Source: Casuarina equisetifolia (Eukaryota; Streptophyta; Magnoliopsida; Fagales; Casuarinaceae). Taken from it: 64,000 nt of DNA. Shown here piece by piece: positions 23,780-35,964 of the stretch (position 1 is its first letter; every line of letters starts with the position of its first letter). Under the pieces are notes generated by a model. That model ran no database searches and had not been told where the DNA came from. It was given only the letters and a program-made list of their open reading frames with translations. The stretch spans positions 20,235,258 through 20,299,257 of the forward strand of contig CM052354.1 in the NCBI GenBank assembly GCA_028551475.1, read 5' to 3'. The position numbers were made by a program, and so were the translations under genes.

Positions 23780-26700
23780 ACCAATTTGGCTTCATCAGTA
23801 AACCTTTAACTAATGAAGTAAAAAAGTTTAGGTTGCTTGAAGATCTTGGGAAGGAGTATGAGTCCTTCCTAGTAGTGATGTTCTACCCACCCATTCCAAC
23901 CTTTGCTAATGTAGTCTTGCAACTACAATCCTTTGAGATACAACATTTCCAATATTATCCTACTCATGTCAATGACCATGCTTACTTCATCACTTAAAAG
24001 AATGGATGTGGAGGACAATTAAATGAAGGATGTTTTAGTGGAGGTTGAAATAATGGCAGAGGATGTGGGAACTCATCCTTTTTCTCATCTTAAGGGAAGA
24101 GATCCTAGTAGTCCACACAAAATGGACATAATAATAACCAAAGTCATGTGAACTCAAAAAATAAGGAGAAAAATCTTGACATAGTGATTTGTTAAATCTA
24201 TTTCAAGAAGAATCGCATTACTCTATAGTGTTATAAACAATTTGACCATTCATATCATAGTACTGACATCCCTTAGGCCTTGGTAGCAATACACATCGAT
24301 GAACCTACTTTAAAGGAATATGTGTCATACTTTAGTACAAATGCACTTGTTGCAACCACAATTGGTAAGCTTAATCAACCCTCTATTTATCATGGATTTG
24401 ATACCATTTTAGTTGACAATGGTAGCTCAATCCTTGTAACCCATGTTAGAGATGGTGTTATTCCAAATACATAAATTCCATTAAAAGAAATTTTGGTTGC
24501 CTTTGGAATACAACGTAACCTCTTTTTTATTTCTCATTTAACTTGTAATTGTCCATGTTATTTAATTTTTATTGATAAATATCTTTTCATTAAGGATTTA
24601 AAAATGAGGAGAACACTAGCATGGAGGACTAGACAAAATGGACTCTATGTGCTTGTTGAAGCTAGAATGCAGGTATTTTACACATGGAAGAAACCAAAAG
24701 TTGATTGTCTTACATGGCATTAATGGTTGTGACATCCCAACTTAAATGTGGTAGAGGTTTTGCAAACTCAAAAGCTTATCTCAGTAAAGGATTTTAATAA
24801 ATTAACCTATATTCCCTACAAGCTTAGTAAAAGCACTAATCTGCCTTTTGATTTGTCATTAAATAAATGTAATTCCCTTTTAGAAAAGGTCTTTTGTGAC
24901 CTTTGAGGGCTTTATCCTATTTTTTCCTATTAAGGATTATGTTATTATGCCATATTTGTTGATGATCATATTAGATTTTCTTGACTTTACCCCTTGAAAA
25001 AAAAAATTGATTTCTTTTACAAATTTATTATATTTAAAAATATGGTGAAAAAGCAATTTGGATTACCACTTAACTCTTTTCATAATAACAATGATGGTAA
25101 ATTCATTGGGACTGCCTTTAAAGAATTTTTACAATTAAATAGTATTATGCATCAGTTGACTTGTCCACATACATCCCAATTGAACAAAATTTCTAAACGA
25201 AAACCTTGTAACATTACTAAGTTGGATTAGCAATGTTATATTAGTCAGGACTCTTAAAGGTTTATTGGGTTAAGGCATTTTCTATGGCTATCTTTCTCCT
25301 TAATAGGCTTCCATCTCATGTTTTTTCATAATGCTCTCCCTATAAGTGCCTTTTTCAAAAGAAACTAAATTACTTCTTTTTTATTTGTGTTTTTAGGTGT
25401 TCTTATTTTTCTTATTTGCATGATTACACCTCAAATAAATTAGAGGAACGATTTCTTTAGTGTGTTTTTTTAGGGATATTCAATGTACTACAAAGACTAT
25501 AAGTATTTTCATCCACCATCGGGCAAGATTTTTATGTCTAGACATGTGATTTTCGATGAGCTTTGCTTCCCTTTCATTGATAACTCTAATCAAAGTCAAA
25601 ACTCTTCACCCTTTTTTAACAAGGATTGGCTTCCCCTTTCCTCATCTCTTGATTGTCATGTCCAAACAAATTTAGATTATCAAACCTAGCTTAATAACTT
25701 TGTACCATGTGATATATAGAACTCCCATGCTCTACACCAATTAGATCCCACCTTTGTCATTTCTAGGCCATCTAATTCTTCACCAAATGAGCAAAACTTA
25801 ATATCCTCCGTGTTTCACCTAAACTTCCATAAAAATCAACAACACCCAAGGCAATACCTCATTCTCACTCCTCACAATCCAACCAATACTTGGCATCACC
25901 ACAAGTGTTATTGGTTATAAATGGGCTTTCAAACCTAAGCTCACCATCACCTGATCCTTTGACTATTTAAAGCCTTATTTGGTGGCTAAAGGTTTTCACC
26001 AAATTGCCACGATAGATTTTTTGGACATTTTCAATCCAATGATTTGTCCTACCACAATTCATGTGGTTTTGTCTCTTGTTGTTGCTCATGGGTAGCCTCT
26101 TTTTCAATTTGACATCAACACCACCTTTCTCCACAGTATTCTTGACTCACCAACATACATGCTTCAACCTCCAGAATTTGAAAACCCTTCACAACCAAAC
26201 TCTGTTTGCCATTTACAAAGAGCTTTATATGAACTTAAACAAGCACCTAGGATTTGGTTTGATAGGTTTAGTTCTTTTCTTATTGACTATGGCTTTTTTT
26301 GCTTAGGTTTTGACTCATCTCTCTTCATATATGCTCACGGGGATACCACAATTTGGTTACTACTTTACATTGATGACTTGGTCATAACAGGTAATTCACC
26401 CTCTACAATACAACATTTAGCTACCAAACTTGACAAATAAGTTCCTTATGAAGTCATTGGGTCAACTTTATTTCTTCCTTGGAGTGGAAGTTCTCTAAAG
26501 CTTAGAGGAGTTTTTTGATCAAATAAACAATATGCTTATGATTTATTGCATCATGCATCAATGACTACATGCAAACATCTTTTCACTCCAATGGCCGCTA
26601 AAGCCCTCAAAGGTCAAAATTAGTCTTCAACCTTGCTTTCAACCTTCATTGTTTTGGAGTATTGTAGAGGCACTTAAATACCTTACATTAACATAACTAT

Positions 26701-27290
26701 GAATTTTCTTCTTTGTCAATCAATGCACAATTCTTCTATGTAAAACTTTCATGCCATGAATTGGTTGCTTCACTACCTCTATGGATCTATTGATTATAGG
26801 TTATGTTTGTTACACTTCTAACACTCTTAATCTTTATAGGGGCAATAATGCTGACTAGGGAGGATGTAAGCAAACAAAACACTCCACATCAAGTTACTCG
26901 TTCTTTTTCAGCAATAATTGCATCTCTTGTAGCTTAAAGAGATAGCTATAATGGCTTGACTCTTTCTTAAGGTAGAGTACCAAGCCCTAGCCTTAACAAT
27001 AACAAAGGCAACATGGGTGTGTTCATTACTCCAAGACTTTGTTGTTTCACAACCTTTTCCTACTATATTATATTATGACAACATCTTTGCCCTTCAACTT
27101 ACAACCAAGCCCTCCTTTCATGGCTGAACCAAGCATATGGAAATAGATTTCTACTTTATGCATAAGAAGGTAGCCATGCAATCACTTGTTACAAAGTATA
27201 TCCCTTCGTCTAGACAATTTACCAATATCTTAATCAAACCTTTGCTTAAATTTCCTTTCCACACCTTTTGTTCCAAACTTGGAGTTGTTC
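23780..27290 (+). pseudogene. gag-pol relic of copia element 1
   Basis: Gag, protease, integrase, reverse transcriptase and RNase H pieces can be recognised in order, in several frames with many stops. The longest readable reverse-transcriptase stretch is 26159-26440. No product can be made. Confidence 0.8.
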
Positions 27291-27312
27291 CTCCCTTTTG
27301 TTTGATAAGGAG

Positions 27313-27695
27313 CTTTGAATAGTCTAATACTCCAAGCCTTAAGTATGAGCATGAAAATAGAACAAAGAAAATGTCTAGCTTATCTTGTCGTCCTTCGTCT
27401 CCTTTAGCAAAGCTTGTACAACAAACTAGTCCAGCATGCACATGTTGTCAAGAGAATTCGTGTCATAAAAGTTAACCATGTATTCATAGTCAATTGAATC
27501 CTTCTAATAGATGAAACAGTTCATAGTTTGTTACAAAGTCTAAAATATATTCTTGTAAATCATTATAATAACTCAACCCAAATTCTTTAAATAGTGATAG
27601 AAGGTCACCATTCTTTCTATAATTGAGTTTCTTGCAATACATCTAATAAAAGCTCCTTTTGGCTCATTTTCTGTGGCTTTTCCCTTTGTTTCTCT
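27313..27695 (+). repeat. 3' LTR of copia element 1
   Basis: Counterpart of 22824-23306. Its first two bases are CT where the 5' LTR has TG. Followed by the AAAAT duplication at 27696. Confidence 0.8.
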
Positions 27696-27700
27696 AAAAT

Positions 27701-28995
27701 TACAAAAGACTTTAAAGTTGGCCTAGTGGAATAACAAAGGAGGCTCTATTTGTGCAAGTGAAAAACAAAAAGAGTATAAGCATGTGTAGCTACTTCAACG
27801 AACCTTTGCATTACATACAATGCTTATACTAGTCACTACTTTTGGGGAAGTGATTTTGTCACATATAAGGGCATTTTAGGTGATGCTTTAGGCCAACAAG
27901 ATGTTGGCTTGGTAGGGAAAATGGAAGTCCATTTGTTAAGCTTGATACCAATGAAATAGGCAGATTGATCTTTGGTGATATTTCTTACTAGAGGTTTTGG
28001 AAAAAGATAAGGCTTGTATTGAAAAAGACTTGGGGCCAATGGTTCAAGCCTCGACAAAAGCTAAAAAGACCCGAGGAAGATTCAATGCAATTTTAACCTC
28101 TATAGTGTTTATAATTAGGTTGACTCTATATTAAATTTGGCTATCAATTCAATTTTTTCTATGTCTTATTTCTGAAATTTTATATTTTGATTCTCTAAAA
28201 TAAAAAATATAAAAAACTATCTAAAATAAAAAAAGTCTTATTTTTACAAAGAAACAAAAATATCTAAATAAGTTTATTTTCAAACAAATGTCTGGCTTAA
28301 TTGAAAGCAAGCACTGCTTGTAATTTCTTAACCTTACATTTGATACATGAGATATATACATATAAACATATGCATTTATAAAAAAATAAGGAAAAAGAAA
28401 GTATTTGAAAATTGTTAAGAGCTACATTTTTTCAAATTTGAACACATTGACCAAAGATCTTTATCTCATGATGGAACCACTAATTTTTAGCAAGAAGCAT
28501 AATAACCCAATCACATCATTTCGGAAGAAAAAAAGGAGGAAGAATAACATAGAAATATATGTATTTTGAGTGAATTACAAATTTTTGGCTGAATATTATT
28601 ATGATCATGATTTGGGGTTAGCTTAGAACATCTTGAGAGAGAATAGAAATGAAACAATTGTTGCACTAAATCTGTGGCATGCTTTTTTTCCCCTGTTCTC
28701 TCGGAAAGAAGATTAAAAGAAAAAAAAAAATGATTCGACCAAATTTAGCTCAGGCTTGTTGTCGGGCGTCAGTGAGACTTTCATGGTCGCAAATTGGCTG
28801 CTCATGATGGGCTTTGTCTGCTGCATATTCTTCAAGGGGGCTTTTTCTGTAGAACACATAGGCCCATTCTCAGGTGCCTTTTTATGGTATTTAACAGCTC
28901 CTCCAATTATTTCTTAGAAAAATAAATATTGATGGGATCAATCTCAACTGCCATTTTATGGTATAATATCCTCAAATTTTTAAAACATCTTGATC
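27701..28995. repeat. Segmental duplication, unit 2 (distal part)
   Basis: Continues the upstream flank of the decayed NDR1-like copy after the copia insertion. 27825-28060 aligns with the upstream blocks of copies B and C, and 28430-28995 with 20030-20645. The two W-box cores of the intact copies read TTGGCT (27904-27909) and GGCCAA (28034-28039) here. No gene is present. Confidence 0.7.
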
Positions 28996-29539
28996 TAGTG
29001 AGTTTTATTCCTTCTATCTTGTGTCAACTTCTGACCTAACAGTTGCCATCCTTCAAACTTCGACCAGTTTGCTCAAACTAAAAGGATCTTCGACAGTTTG
29101 CTTAGACAATGGAAGTTGATGTTAAACTACTGCAGTCACGCATTGAGAATTATAAACGAGTATAAAACAAAATAAAACAGAAAGAATATTGCAAGACAAC
29201 AAAGTTTATGTGGATCCAAAGTGAATTTTATTACAATCAATCTTTGCTCACTTCTCCAACCCCAAAAACAGCCCATGGGTTGTATACCATGTCAAAAACC
29301 CTGAAATTCAAATAAAATTGGCTAATAAGTTGAATGGATAAATTCATATTGAATATAATCCAATCATCTTATCTATTCCGTGTGAGATAACATATCTAAA
29401 CAAAATTCAGCCGTGCAAAAGCTTTTATTACCACATCATGGTTACTGCTAGTAAATGTATTGCTTCAAAGTAGGCATAATTAGTTTATTCATACGTCCAT
29501 CCATGCACCCTTCAGGGAGCGCTTGCGGTGAAATATCCT
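28996..29539. other. Spacer and 3' flank of the GA2ox-like gene
   Basis: No coding feature was recognised. The last ~100 bases before 29540 are probably 3' UTR of the - strand gene. Confidence 0.4.
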
Positions 29540-32500
29540 TCATAAAAGGAACCTTGAGAGCCCTACTTTGTCTCCGGTTTCCTGAACATCCTTCTGGACT
29601 TGCTGTTGATATTCTCCGAAGCTGAACTCTTTGTAAAAAGCCGGCTTGGAAGAGTTCGGTATCACCGCGTCAATCGAAGGGCAGTAGAAATATGCCACAG
29701 AAAACCTTTCGACTTCTTCAATGGCAACCACTCGGTGTTTGACGCTCTTGAAGTCGTCATTGCTCATGGCCTGCAACAGCGATTTTTGCAGTAAATAGTC
29801 AAAGTATGCTGTCTTTTGCTTGTCTGTGTGATTTCCTATGACTGTTGTCACATCGGTTATCTGTTTTCATGCTTCTTTCTAGCTTTTGTAGGAGGAAAAA
29901 CATGGCAACACGACTGTAGTAGTTTCCTCCCATGATTGTTTTACAACTAGCTTCATGTACTAAAAAAGAAAATTACCTGAAATAAGTCACCAATATTGAT
30001 GACTAAAGCTTCTGGGTTAGGTTTAACACTAAACCACTTTCCATCTTTCATTAATTGCAATCCCCCAACTTGGTCTGGAAACAAAACCGTCAGGAAGCTG
30101 GTATCGGTGTGGGGCATCAAGCCAAAGACGTTGGATTTAAATGGACATGGAGGATATCTGTTCATTCGAAGATAGCTGGTGTTTGGTGGGCAGTTCTTCT
30201 GGAAATAAGTTGATTTGATGGCTAAAATCTTTCCGAGTATTTCAGATAAGCCTTGAGCCAGGAAGGCAGCTCCTTCCACGAATGCTTCAATAGGTGCTCT
30301 TAAGTAGGCAAAGAAAAAATAGTAAGACAAGGAAGAAAAGAACATTATCTATATAAAGGAACATTTCACCAAATCTATGTGTAATGATTTAATCAAATGT
30401 ATTGGAATTCTTTCAGTTAGAGACCAATTTGTGGTCCATTCTGAAGAGATATGATCCCTTTCTTTGCTGTCTTAATGCAACTGTTTGCCCATTGAAACGT
30501 CTAAGTCCTAGATGGACGACCCTAAGAAAATTAGTTTGGGATACTTGAAGCAGAAACTGGGAGAAAGATTTATTTCCAGCCTCTTATTCATCATTATCGT
30601 AAAATTTCTTCACTTCTCACTAGAGATAATGGTCATGCGTAGATCAATGAGATTTTCAAACAAATTTTGTGATAGTTCTACATGAAAATAGTCTTCATGG
30701 TCCTAGTATCTCACTGTGACTACAGTAGAAAGTGAAAAAGTAGAAAATGCCGAGGGAGAAGAGAGGAACGCCAACATGCAGCCTTCTACAATGTTAAACC
30801 AGTCAGTGTTTTTGCAAGTTCTTGATAGGCCACAAGGCTATAGCAGCCATGATAGGGCTTTTGGGTCTTGGGGTGCCAGTGGGGTATGCAAAATGTTTGG
30901 AGTTCAAGTGAAGCAAATAGAGTGAAGGTTTTACATCTTTCAATTGGGCAATCGATGAGTTCAACGTGGCTCTTTTCCCTCACTTAGCTTGACAGTAAGT
31001 GCCCTAAGGTTCTTTCTCCCTTGACTTGGTTACTTTGAAGCCCCAACGTTCCTTTCTCATTTTTTTATTTATACCCCAAAAATGTTAATTATTTCTCTTA
31101 ATTGATATTTTGAAAAGAAAAATTAATGAAGGTCCTTGGATTTTAGGCTTCATACCAAGATTTCTTAAGTTAATTCTTCATTGTCAAATCTCTTTTTCCT
31201 ATACACCTTTCATTCAAGTTTTTGAACAGGAACTATGACACAGAATTAAACTACAACAAACTTTATAGTTCGACTTGTATAGATAATGTTATTTTAACTT
31301 AACAACACCAAGAACAAAAAAGTTAAAATTTTAAATATTTAAAAAATAAATAAATAGTGAAAACATATAATAAAAATCAATGTATTTAAAGGAAGATTGA
31401 CAATTGGCAACTCTACTAACTTACGAACAAAATGAGGAATGGCTTATATGCATCAGTCCTCGACCAAGATAGTTGGAACAAATCTACTTGTAGAAAGAGT
31501 GAGTGGATTCCATCAACAAAGAAGGTTAAGATACCCCTCTAATAAGCATAAATGAGACTAAGGCATTCCAAGAGTGGGTGAGACAATTTAGCCATGTGAA
31601 TGCCAGTAAGGTTGTCTAATTCATCCTAATAGATGGGTGATAAGGTAGTAGGCATCCGACCCATCCAAGAGAAGGTGGTGGAGTAATTCTTGGACGATGA
31701 CTGCCCATTTACTCCACCTTTTCATTTTTACCTTTAATTGTATGGCTAATTTAGTGACATTTCTATACACATGGAACTATTTTTTTTTTTTTTTGGGTTT
31801 GAAGTTGTTTTATGCCTAAGTGCCATAACATTTACCAACAAAAAAAAAAAAAACTAATGCTAGGTGGATAAAAGAAATCATTTAAAAAACTAGTACATTT
31901 TAACTCCCATGCATTATCATCTTTGTTGTTTTGATAGAATATAGTTTTCAAGTAAGGGCCAAAGATCAAAGTTATTAAGAATGTAGTTACTTATTTTAGG
32001 ATTTTAATATATCAAGATGATGATATAGTATATCTACCTTAGTTAAAAGGCCTAAAGATTCAATTCAAAAGCTATTTCAAAGGTGAGAGATTTTTTTTAA
32101 AATTTAAACTTTACCTTAAAAATATTATCTTTCAATGTGAAATTCTCATTCTAAAGTAACACAAACAAACACAAAAAAACAAAAACAAAATAAACAAAAT
32201 AAAGCGAAGCTACTCTTGTAATCATAGTGACTAGTAAGAAATTATGGTCAAACGATTAGAAAAGTAAAGAACAACAGACATAAAGGAACAAAAACAAGAC
32301 TATCGTTGGCATTCACCAGTGGTTTCTCAGGATGGACAACATAATTTCTTTAAATGAATGCGATATCATAATGGAACTAATGGAGAAGACTAAGAAGTGG
32401 AGTGGTCCATTCTATAGTACTTGTTGATCATAAGTGGTTAAGGTACCATTAATTGTCAGGGGTCTATTCCATAGCGTAATAATAATGTTTACTATAAATA

Positions 32501-33233
32501 ACGCTAATAGATTATTTCGTCAAAAAGAAGTTATCAAAATTAAGAAAAAGAACTGTTTGAAATAACAAAAATAGTGAAGGGACTGAAGAAAGATATGTCA
32601 AACGTCACACCAAATAACTGATACTACTTGAAAGTAACAATTTGCCTAAGAAGGTGAGATGTGTTCAGGATATTAAACCCTTATTCCATTTGTCATCCTG
32701 AAGTCATCTTATCTTCGAAATTTGATCGTTATAAGTACTCTAATGGAAGTTTGATTAATTCTCGTAGATGGAAAGGATTCAAAAACAAACAAGATGACTT
32801 TGTACCTGAGATTTTGGTGTTCATCCATTCTTGAAATGTCGTTGAGAGATAAATGTAAGGCCTCCGACCATGCGACCTGCCTAACAGAAGTAGCCTTTGG
32901 ATTTCCCCAGCGGTAACTTCTGGCTGATAAATTCAAAAAGTTTGCTTCGACCTTCTTCTGAAAAGGCAGATGGAACACCTTCATCTGTTCATCTCTCAAT
33001 CTTTTAAGAACCTCTTGAGAAATCCCATGATTTATAACTTGAAAGAAACCCCATTCCTTTGCAGCCTGGGCAATCTGTTCGATGCAGCTCTCTCTCTCTA
33101 CCTTTAGTTGACTGAGATCAATCAAGGGTAGGTCGCATTCCTCAACGAGGAAAATAGTTTCATCTTTTGGTTCACCAAGAGACTTATGTATAAGGTTCTT
33201 GTAGGTTTCTGGAAATGGAGGTTCATAATCCAT
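29540..33233 (-). CDS. Gibberellin 2-oxidase-like 2-oxoglutarate/Fe(II) dioxygenase (GA2ox7/8 type)
   Basis: Three exons on the - strand, 33233-32806, 30298-29977 and 29770-29540, join in phase to 981 nt (326 aa). The start is the ATG at 33233; the open frame continues upstream, but only from a TTG. Exon 1 has the DIOX_N part (WGFFQVINHGIS) and YRWGNP...WSEALHL, a pattern of the C20-type GA2ox7/8 group. Exon 2 has YLRMNRYPPCP and the iron-binding HxD in PHTDTSF. Exon 3 has the distal iron His (KHRV) and the 2-oxoglutarate-binding Arg-x-Ser (RFS). GA2ox enzymes hydroxylate gibberellins at C-2 and inactivate them in the cytosol. All cofactor residues are present. One oddity is AMSN at the start of exon 3, where AWSN is usual in this group. 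Intron 1 is 2507 bp. Confidence 0.87.
30299..32805 (-). other. Intron 1 of the GA2ox-like gene
   Basis: GT-AG intron of 2507 bp with AT-rich sequence and two A/T homopolymer runs (near 31780 and 31840). A less AT-rich patch at 30720-30960 is unexplained. No domain was recognised in its short open frames. Confidence 0.7.
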
Positions 33234-33920
33234 CGACGCTAGTGAGGGGGGCGACAATTGTGAACGTTTTTTTCTCTATTGTCAGCCTGGTATATAAGAA
33301 GAATACATAAAATTTTAGAATGAAAGAAATTGAATGTATCAAACAATCTTGAAAGTAAACATAGAAAAATCAGTCATGCCATGCATGCAGATCTGAAAAT
33401 TACCCTTGCTTTTCATAAGTTCCTAACGAGAACTGTCAGAACTTAATACACCTATCATTGAATCTGTCCACTGATTGCAAATCTGATTTTGTGCGTTAAG
33501 TGGCAATATCTAATAACATTTTGCTTTAGACACTTCAAACGCTAATCCTCATACAATCTTGGCAAGTAGACGTAGAATATCACTGGTGCTGTGCATGCAT
33601 ATCTGACAATAAATATTGGGTATGCATGACTGAGCACTAGCTTTCCAGTACTGTCAGAGCTTAATAATCCTATCTTCGAGTCTATCCAATCAATTGAAAG
33701 CTGTTCTTGAATTTAAGTAGCAGTTCTAGCAGCATCTTGCTTTACATACTTGAAAACATTATAGTAAGACAAACCACTTTACCTAGCATAGGATTGAAAT
33801 CATAGAGCCGGTCGAAAAGAAAGACAATTCCTAACATCTATCAGTTTATAAAAGGTCCCGTTCCTAAGCTCGTCTTCATTTCGTTTGGTTTCCTTTCTGA
33901 TTCCTCCTATTTTTTAGTGT

Positions 33921-33955
<35 letters not shown>

Positions 33956-34475
33956 ATACACATCACAAGCCACGAGAAATTCTGTGAGCTTTACTGAGAA
34001 ATAAAGCTTTTCAATTCTATTCTGGAGACCCCAAGTTATCGATGAGCCCTACCGATGAAGCAAAGGTTTCCAGTTCTATTGCTGAAACTCCAATTTTTTT
34101 GATTTGGTCTTTGCACATATTACTAATTCTTTGACAAGTAAAACAACCCAATCCGCTAAATCCTCTGGTAAGATCACTCATCTCATGTTTTCCTTGCTTT
34201 ACAACTTCCTAGCAGCCAAAGCCACAAAGCAACCCCGCTCATGATAACCTGCCTAAGTAATTTAGACGGTCTAGTTAGATCCACCCCTAACCATCACCAA
34301 ATACATAACTAATACCTCCACGCCATGTCCAAATTATTGTATTTCCCTCTCTTGATTTATGAAGCCCTTGGCAGCATGTGTTCTCATGCACCACCTGTGG
34401 GTACGTATCACTTCAGTCAGCGCTGCATCCGAGGTTGCATGGCCCAAGACGCAGGCCAAATAATGAATTGGGAAG
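33234..34475. other. Upstream region of the GA2ox-like gene
   Basis: No gene is supported. Two partly similar segments at about 33420-33530 and 33640-33750 (both with CTGTCAGA.CTTAATA..CCTATC and GCAGCATCTTGCTTTA-like stretches) suggest a local ~200 bp duplication. A TC microsatellite lies at about 33920-33948. Confidence 0.45.
33920..33948. repeat. (TC)n microsatellite
   Basis: Uninterrupted TC dinucleotides, about 14 units. Confidence 0.9.
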
Positions 34476-34619
34476 CTAATTGGCAGATTTGCCAAAGCAT
34501 AAAGCATACACACAAAACAAGATACAGAAGTGAGGCACCTGTGTCGCCGCCGCAGAGGGTGCAGTTGAATAGTAATTTGGTGGCTGCAAAGCATGAAAAT
34601 ATTTGCCTCCTTTCGCCAT
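34476..34619 (-). CDS. Possible small protein or exon of unknown family (47 aa)
   Basis: An ATG in a strong plant context (ACCATGGCG) opens a 47-aa frame: MAKGGKYFHALQPPNYYST, then an Ala-rich stretch and a hydrophobic, Cys-containing end. The first 27 residues have protein-like composition and end in CAG-GTGCCT, which could also be a weak splice donor. I do not recognise a family. It may be a real small gene, an exon of a longer gene, or chance. Confidence 0.25.
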   Translation of the reverse strand: MAKGGKYFHALQPPNYYSTAPSAAATQVPHFCILFCVYALCFGKSAN

Positions 34620-35964
34620 GGTAAAGGATTGCATGCACCTTTTAAAGGGTGAAATTTTGAAGCTTTTAACTTTGAATTCTTCTTCTCTACCAAAACTGCC
34701 GAACGAACACCAATTATGAAAAAGCTAACGTCGTCCTCGATGTTGTTCTTTCATCGTGGTGGGTCTGAAATTGGGGGAGTCTGATTAGACATTTACAACT
34801 AAGACGTGAATCTGCTTCATTCAATTCTCATTAGAATGGTTAAATGTAACCACCAGTAGTTCTTTAGTTTCAACCATATTTTGTGCTTGCCCACTATGCT
34901 CCTTTTCTTTCTCATTGGATAAAACAAATACACAAATTGAATTATAATTTCCCGTATTCATAGAGGAGTTCATGTTGTCGGCAATCAAGAAAAAATGCCA
35001 CATGGCCGGTCAATGATTACGAGTTCTTTCGCACCTTATACCCTTGAAAAGATGGACTTTGTTTTCTCGGAGGCCAACAGACATGAAAAGATGGGCGTCG
35101 TTGGGGACACCTGATCTGAGATTACTACCGTCAGTGTCAATTAGACTCGCGATGTTTAATCCCGGAGACTCTTCAGGGGCCGACGGGGGTCAAATTACCA
35201 AGTGAGACCACAAGAATAATGTCTCCAATCAAGTGACAAGTTTCTATCGTGTAAGAGATGCAAAGAAACTAAAGAAAGATGATGGTCAGATTCATAAGAA
35301 TATCAACAGCAAACTTTTTCTATTGGGTAAGAGATGCAAACAAACTAAAGAAAGAAAATGAACAGATACATAAGAAAATGAATAGCCAACTACCGGATCC
35401 CTCTCTTGACCTATCTAAATTTTCAAATGATTCCACTCTTCACGCCTTATCCAAAGCGCCCTGGTGAAGACCTACTCTAGTCCCTCTCTTCAGGGGGTTT
35501 ACCTCTTGCTACACTCGCATGTCAATTTCATTCTCTTGGAATAGCCATGTATACCGCTAGAGCAATTGGGAATTGGGCACACTAGATTTGCAAATGTTCT
35601 ATAGGCTGTCTTGGTTACAGTTTTTACAGTCGAATGCCAAATCTTGTATGGGGCTCATGTAAACATCGGGCTAACCAATTAAATGTCGTTTTGCACGAAT
35701 ATGCAAGTAAACCATGGTAATCCCCTGCACAAACACCCGACAACCGTAATTACACTAATAATTTGTCGGGTATTTTTTCTTTACACGGTTAGCAGTATAA
35801 TCACTTCTAACAAGGGCATAGAGATTAGAGAAATAAACTCGATTAGAAGTAAGAAATGCGTATTAGAAGACAAGCCAGGCTACCAACATTCAACTATTTG
35901 TGAGACAACGAAAAGACAAGAATCATGTATTGTATACATATCACGTACACGCCCTCTTGGTAAG
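34620..35964. other. Intergenic region with a short tandem repeat
   Basis: No recognised gene. A 76-bp near-duplicate lies at 35251-35400 (GTAAGAGATGCAAA.AAACTAAAGAAAGA starts at 35251 and 35327). A 62-aa frame at 35279-35467 overlaps it and shows no family signature. Two GAAAAGATGG repeats occur near 35047 and 35085. Confidence 0.4.

Larger units (their letters stand above)
22824..27695 (+). mobile_element. Decayed Ty1/copia LTR retrotransposon 1
   Basis: 5' LTR 22824-23306, 3' LTR about 27313-27695, flanked by an AAAAT duplication. A primer-binding-site relic follows the 5' LTR (TGGTACTAAAGCTAGGTC at 23307, compare TGGTATCAGAGC of the initiator-Met tRNA type). Domain relics appear in copia order on the + strand: gag/UBN2-like (about 23780-23940), protease-like (near 24415), integrase core (about 25020-25190), the post-integrase conserved stretch (YFHPPSGKIFMSRHVIFDE, 25500-25560), reverse transcriptase (LYELKQAPR and LLYIDDLVITGN, 26160-26440) and RNase H tail (27137-27290). 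Stops and frame breaks are everywhere, so the element is dead. It sits in the upstream region of the decayed NDR1-like copy. Confidence 0.88.

Noticed and set aside
33234-33257. Longer N-terminus for the GA2ox-like protein
   Set aside because: The extension begins at a TTG, not an ATG; the ATG at 33233 matches where family proteins start.
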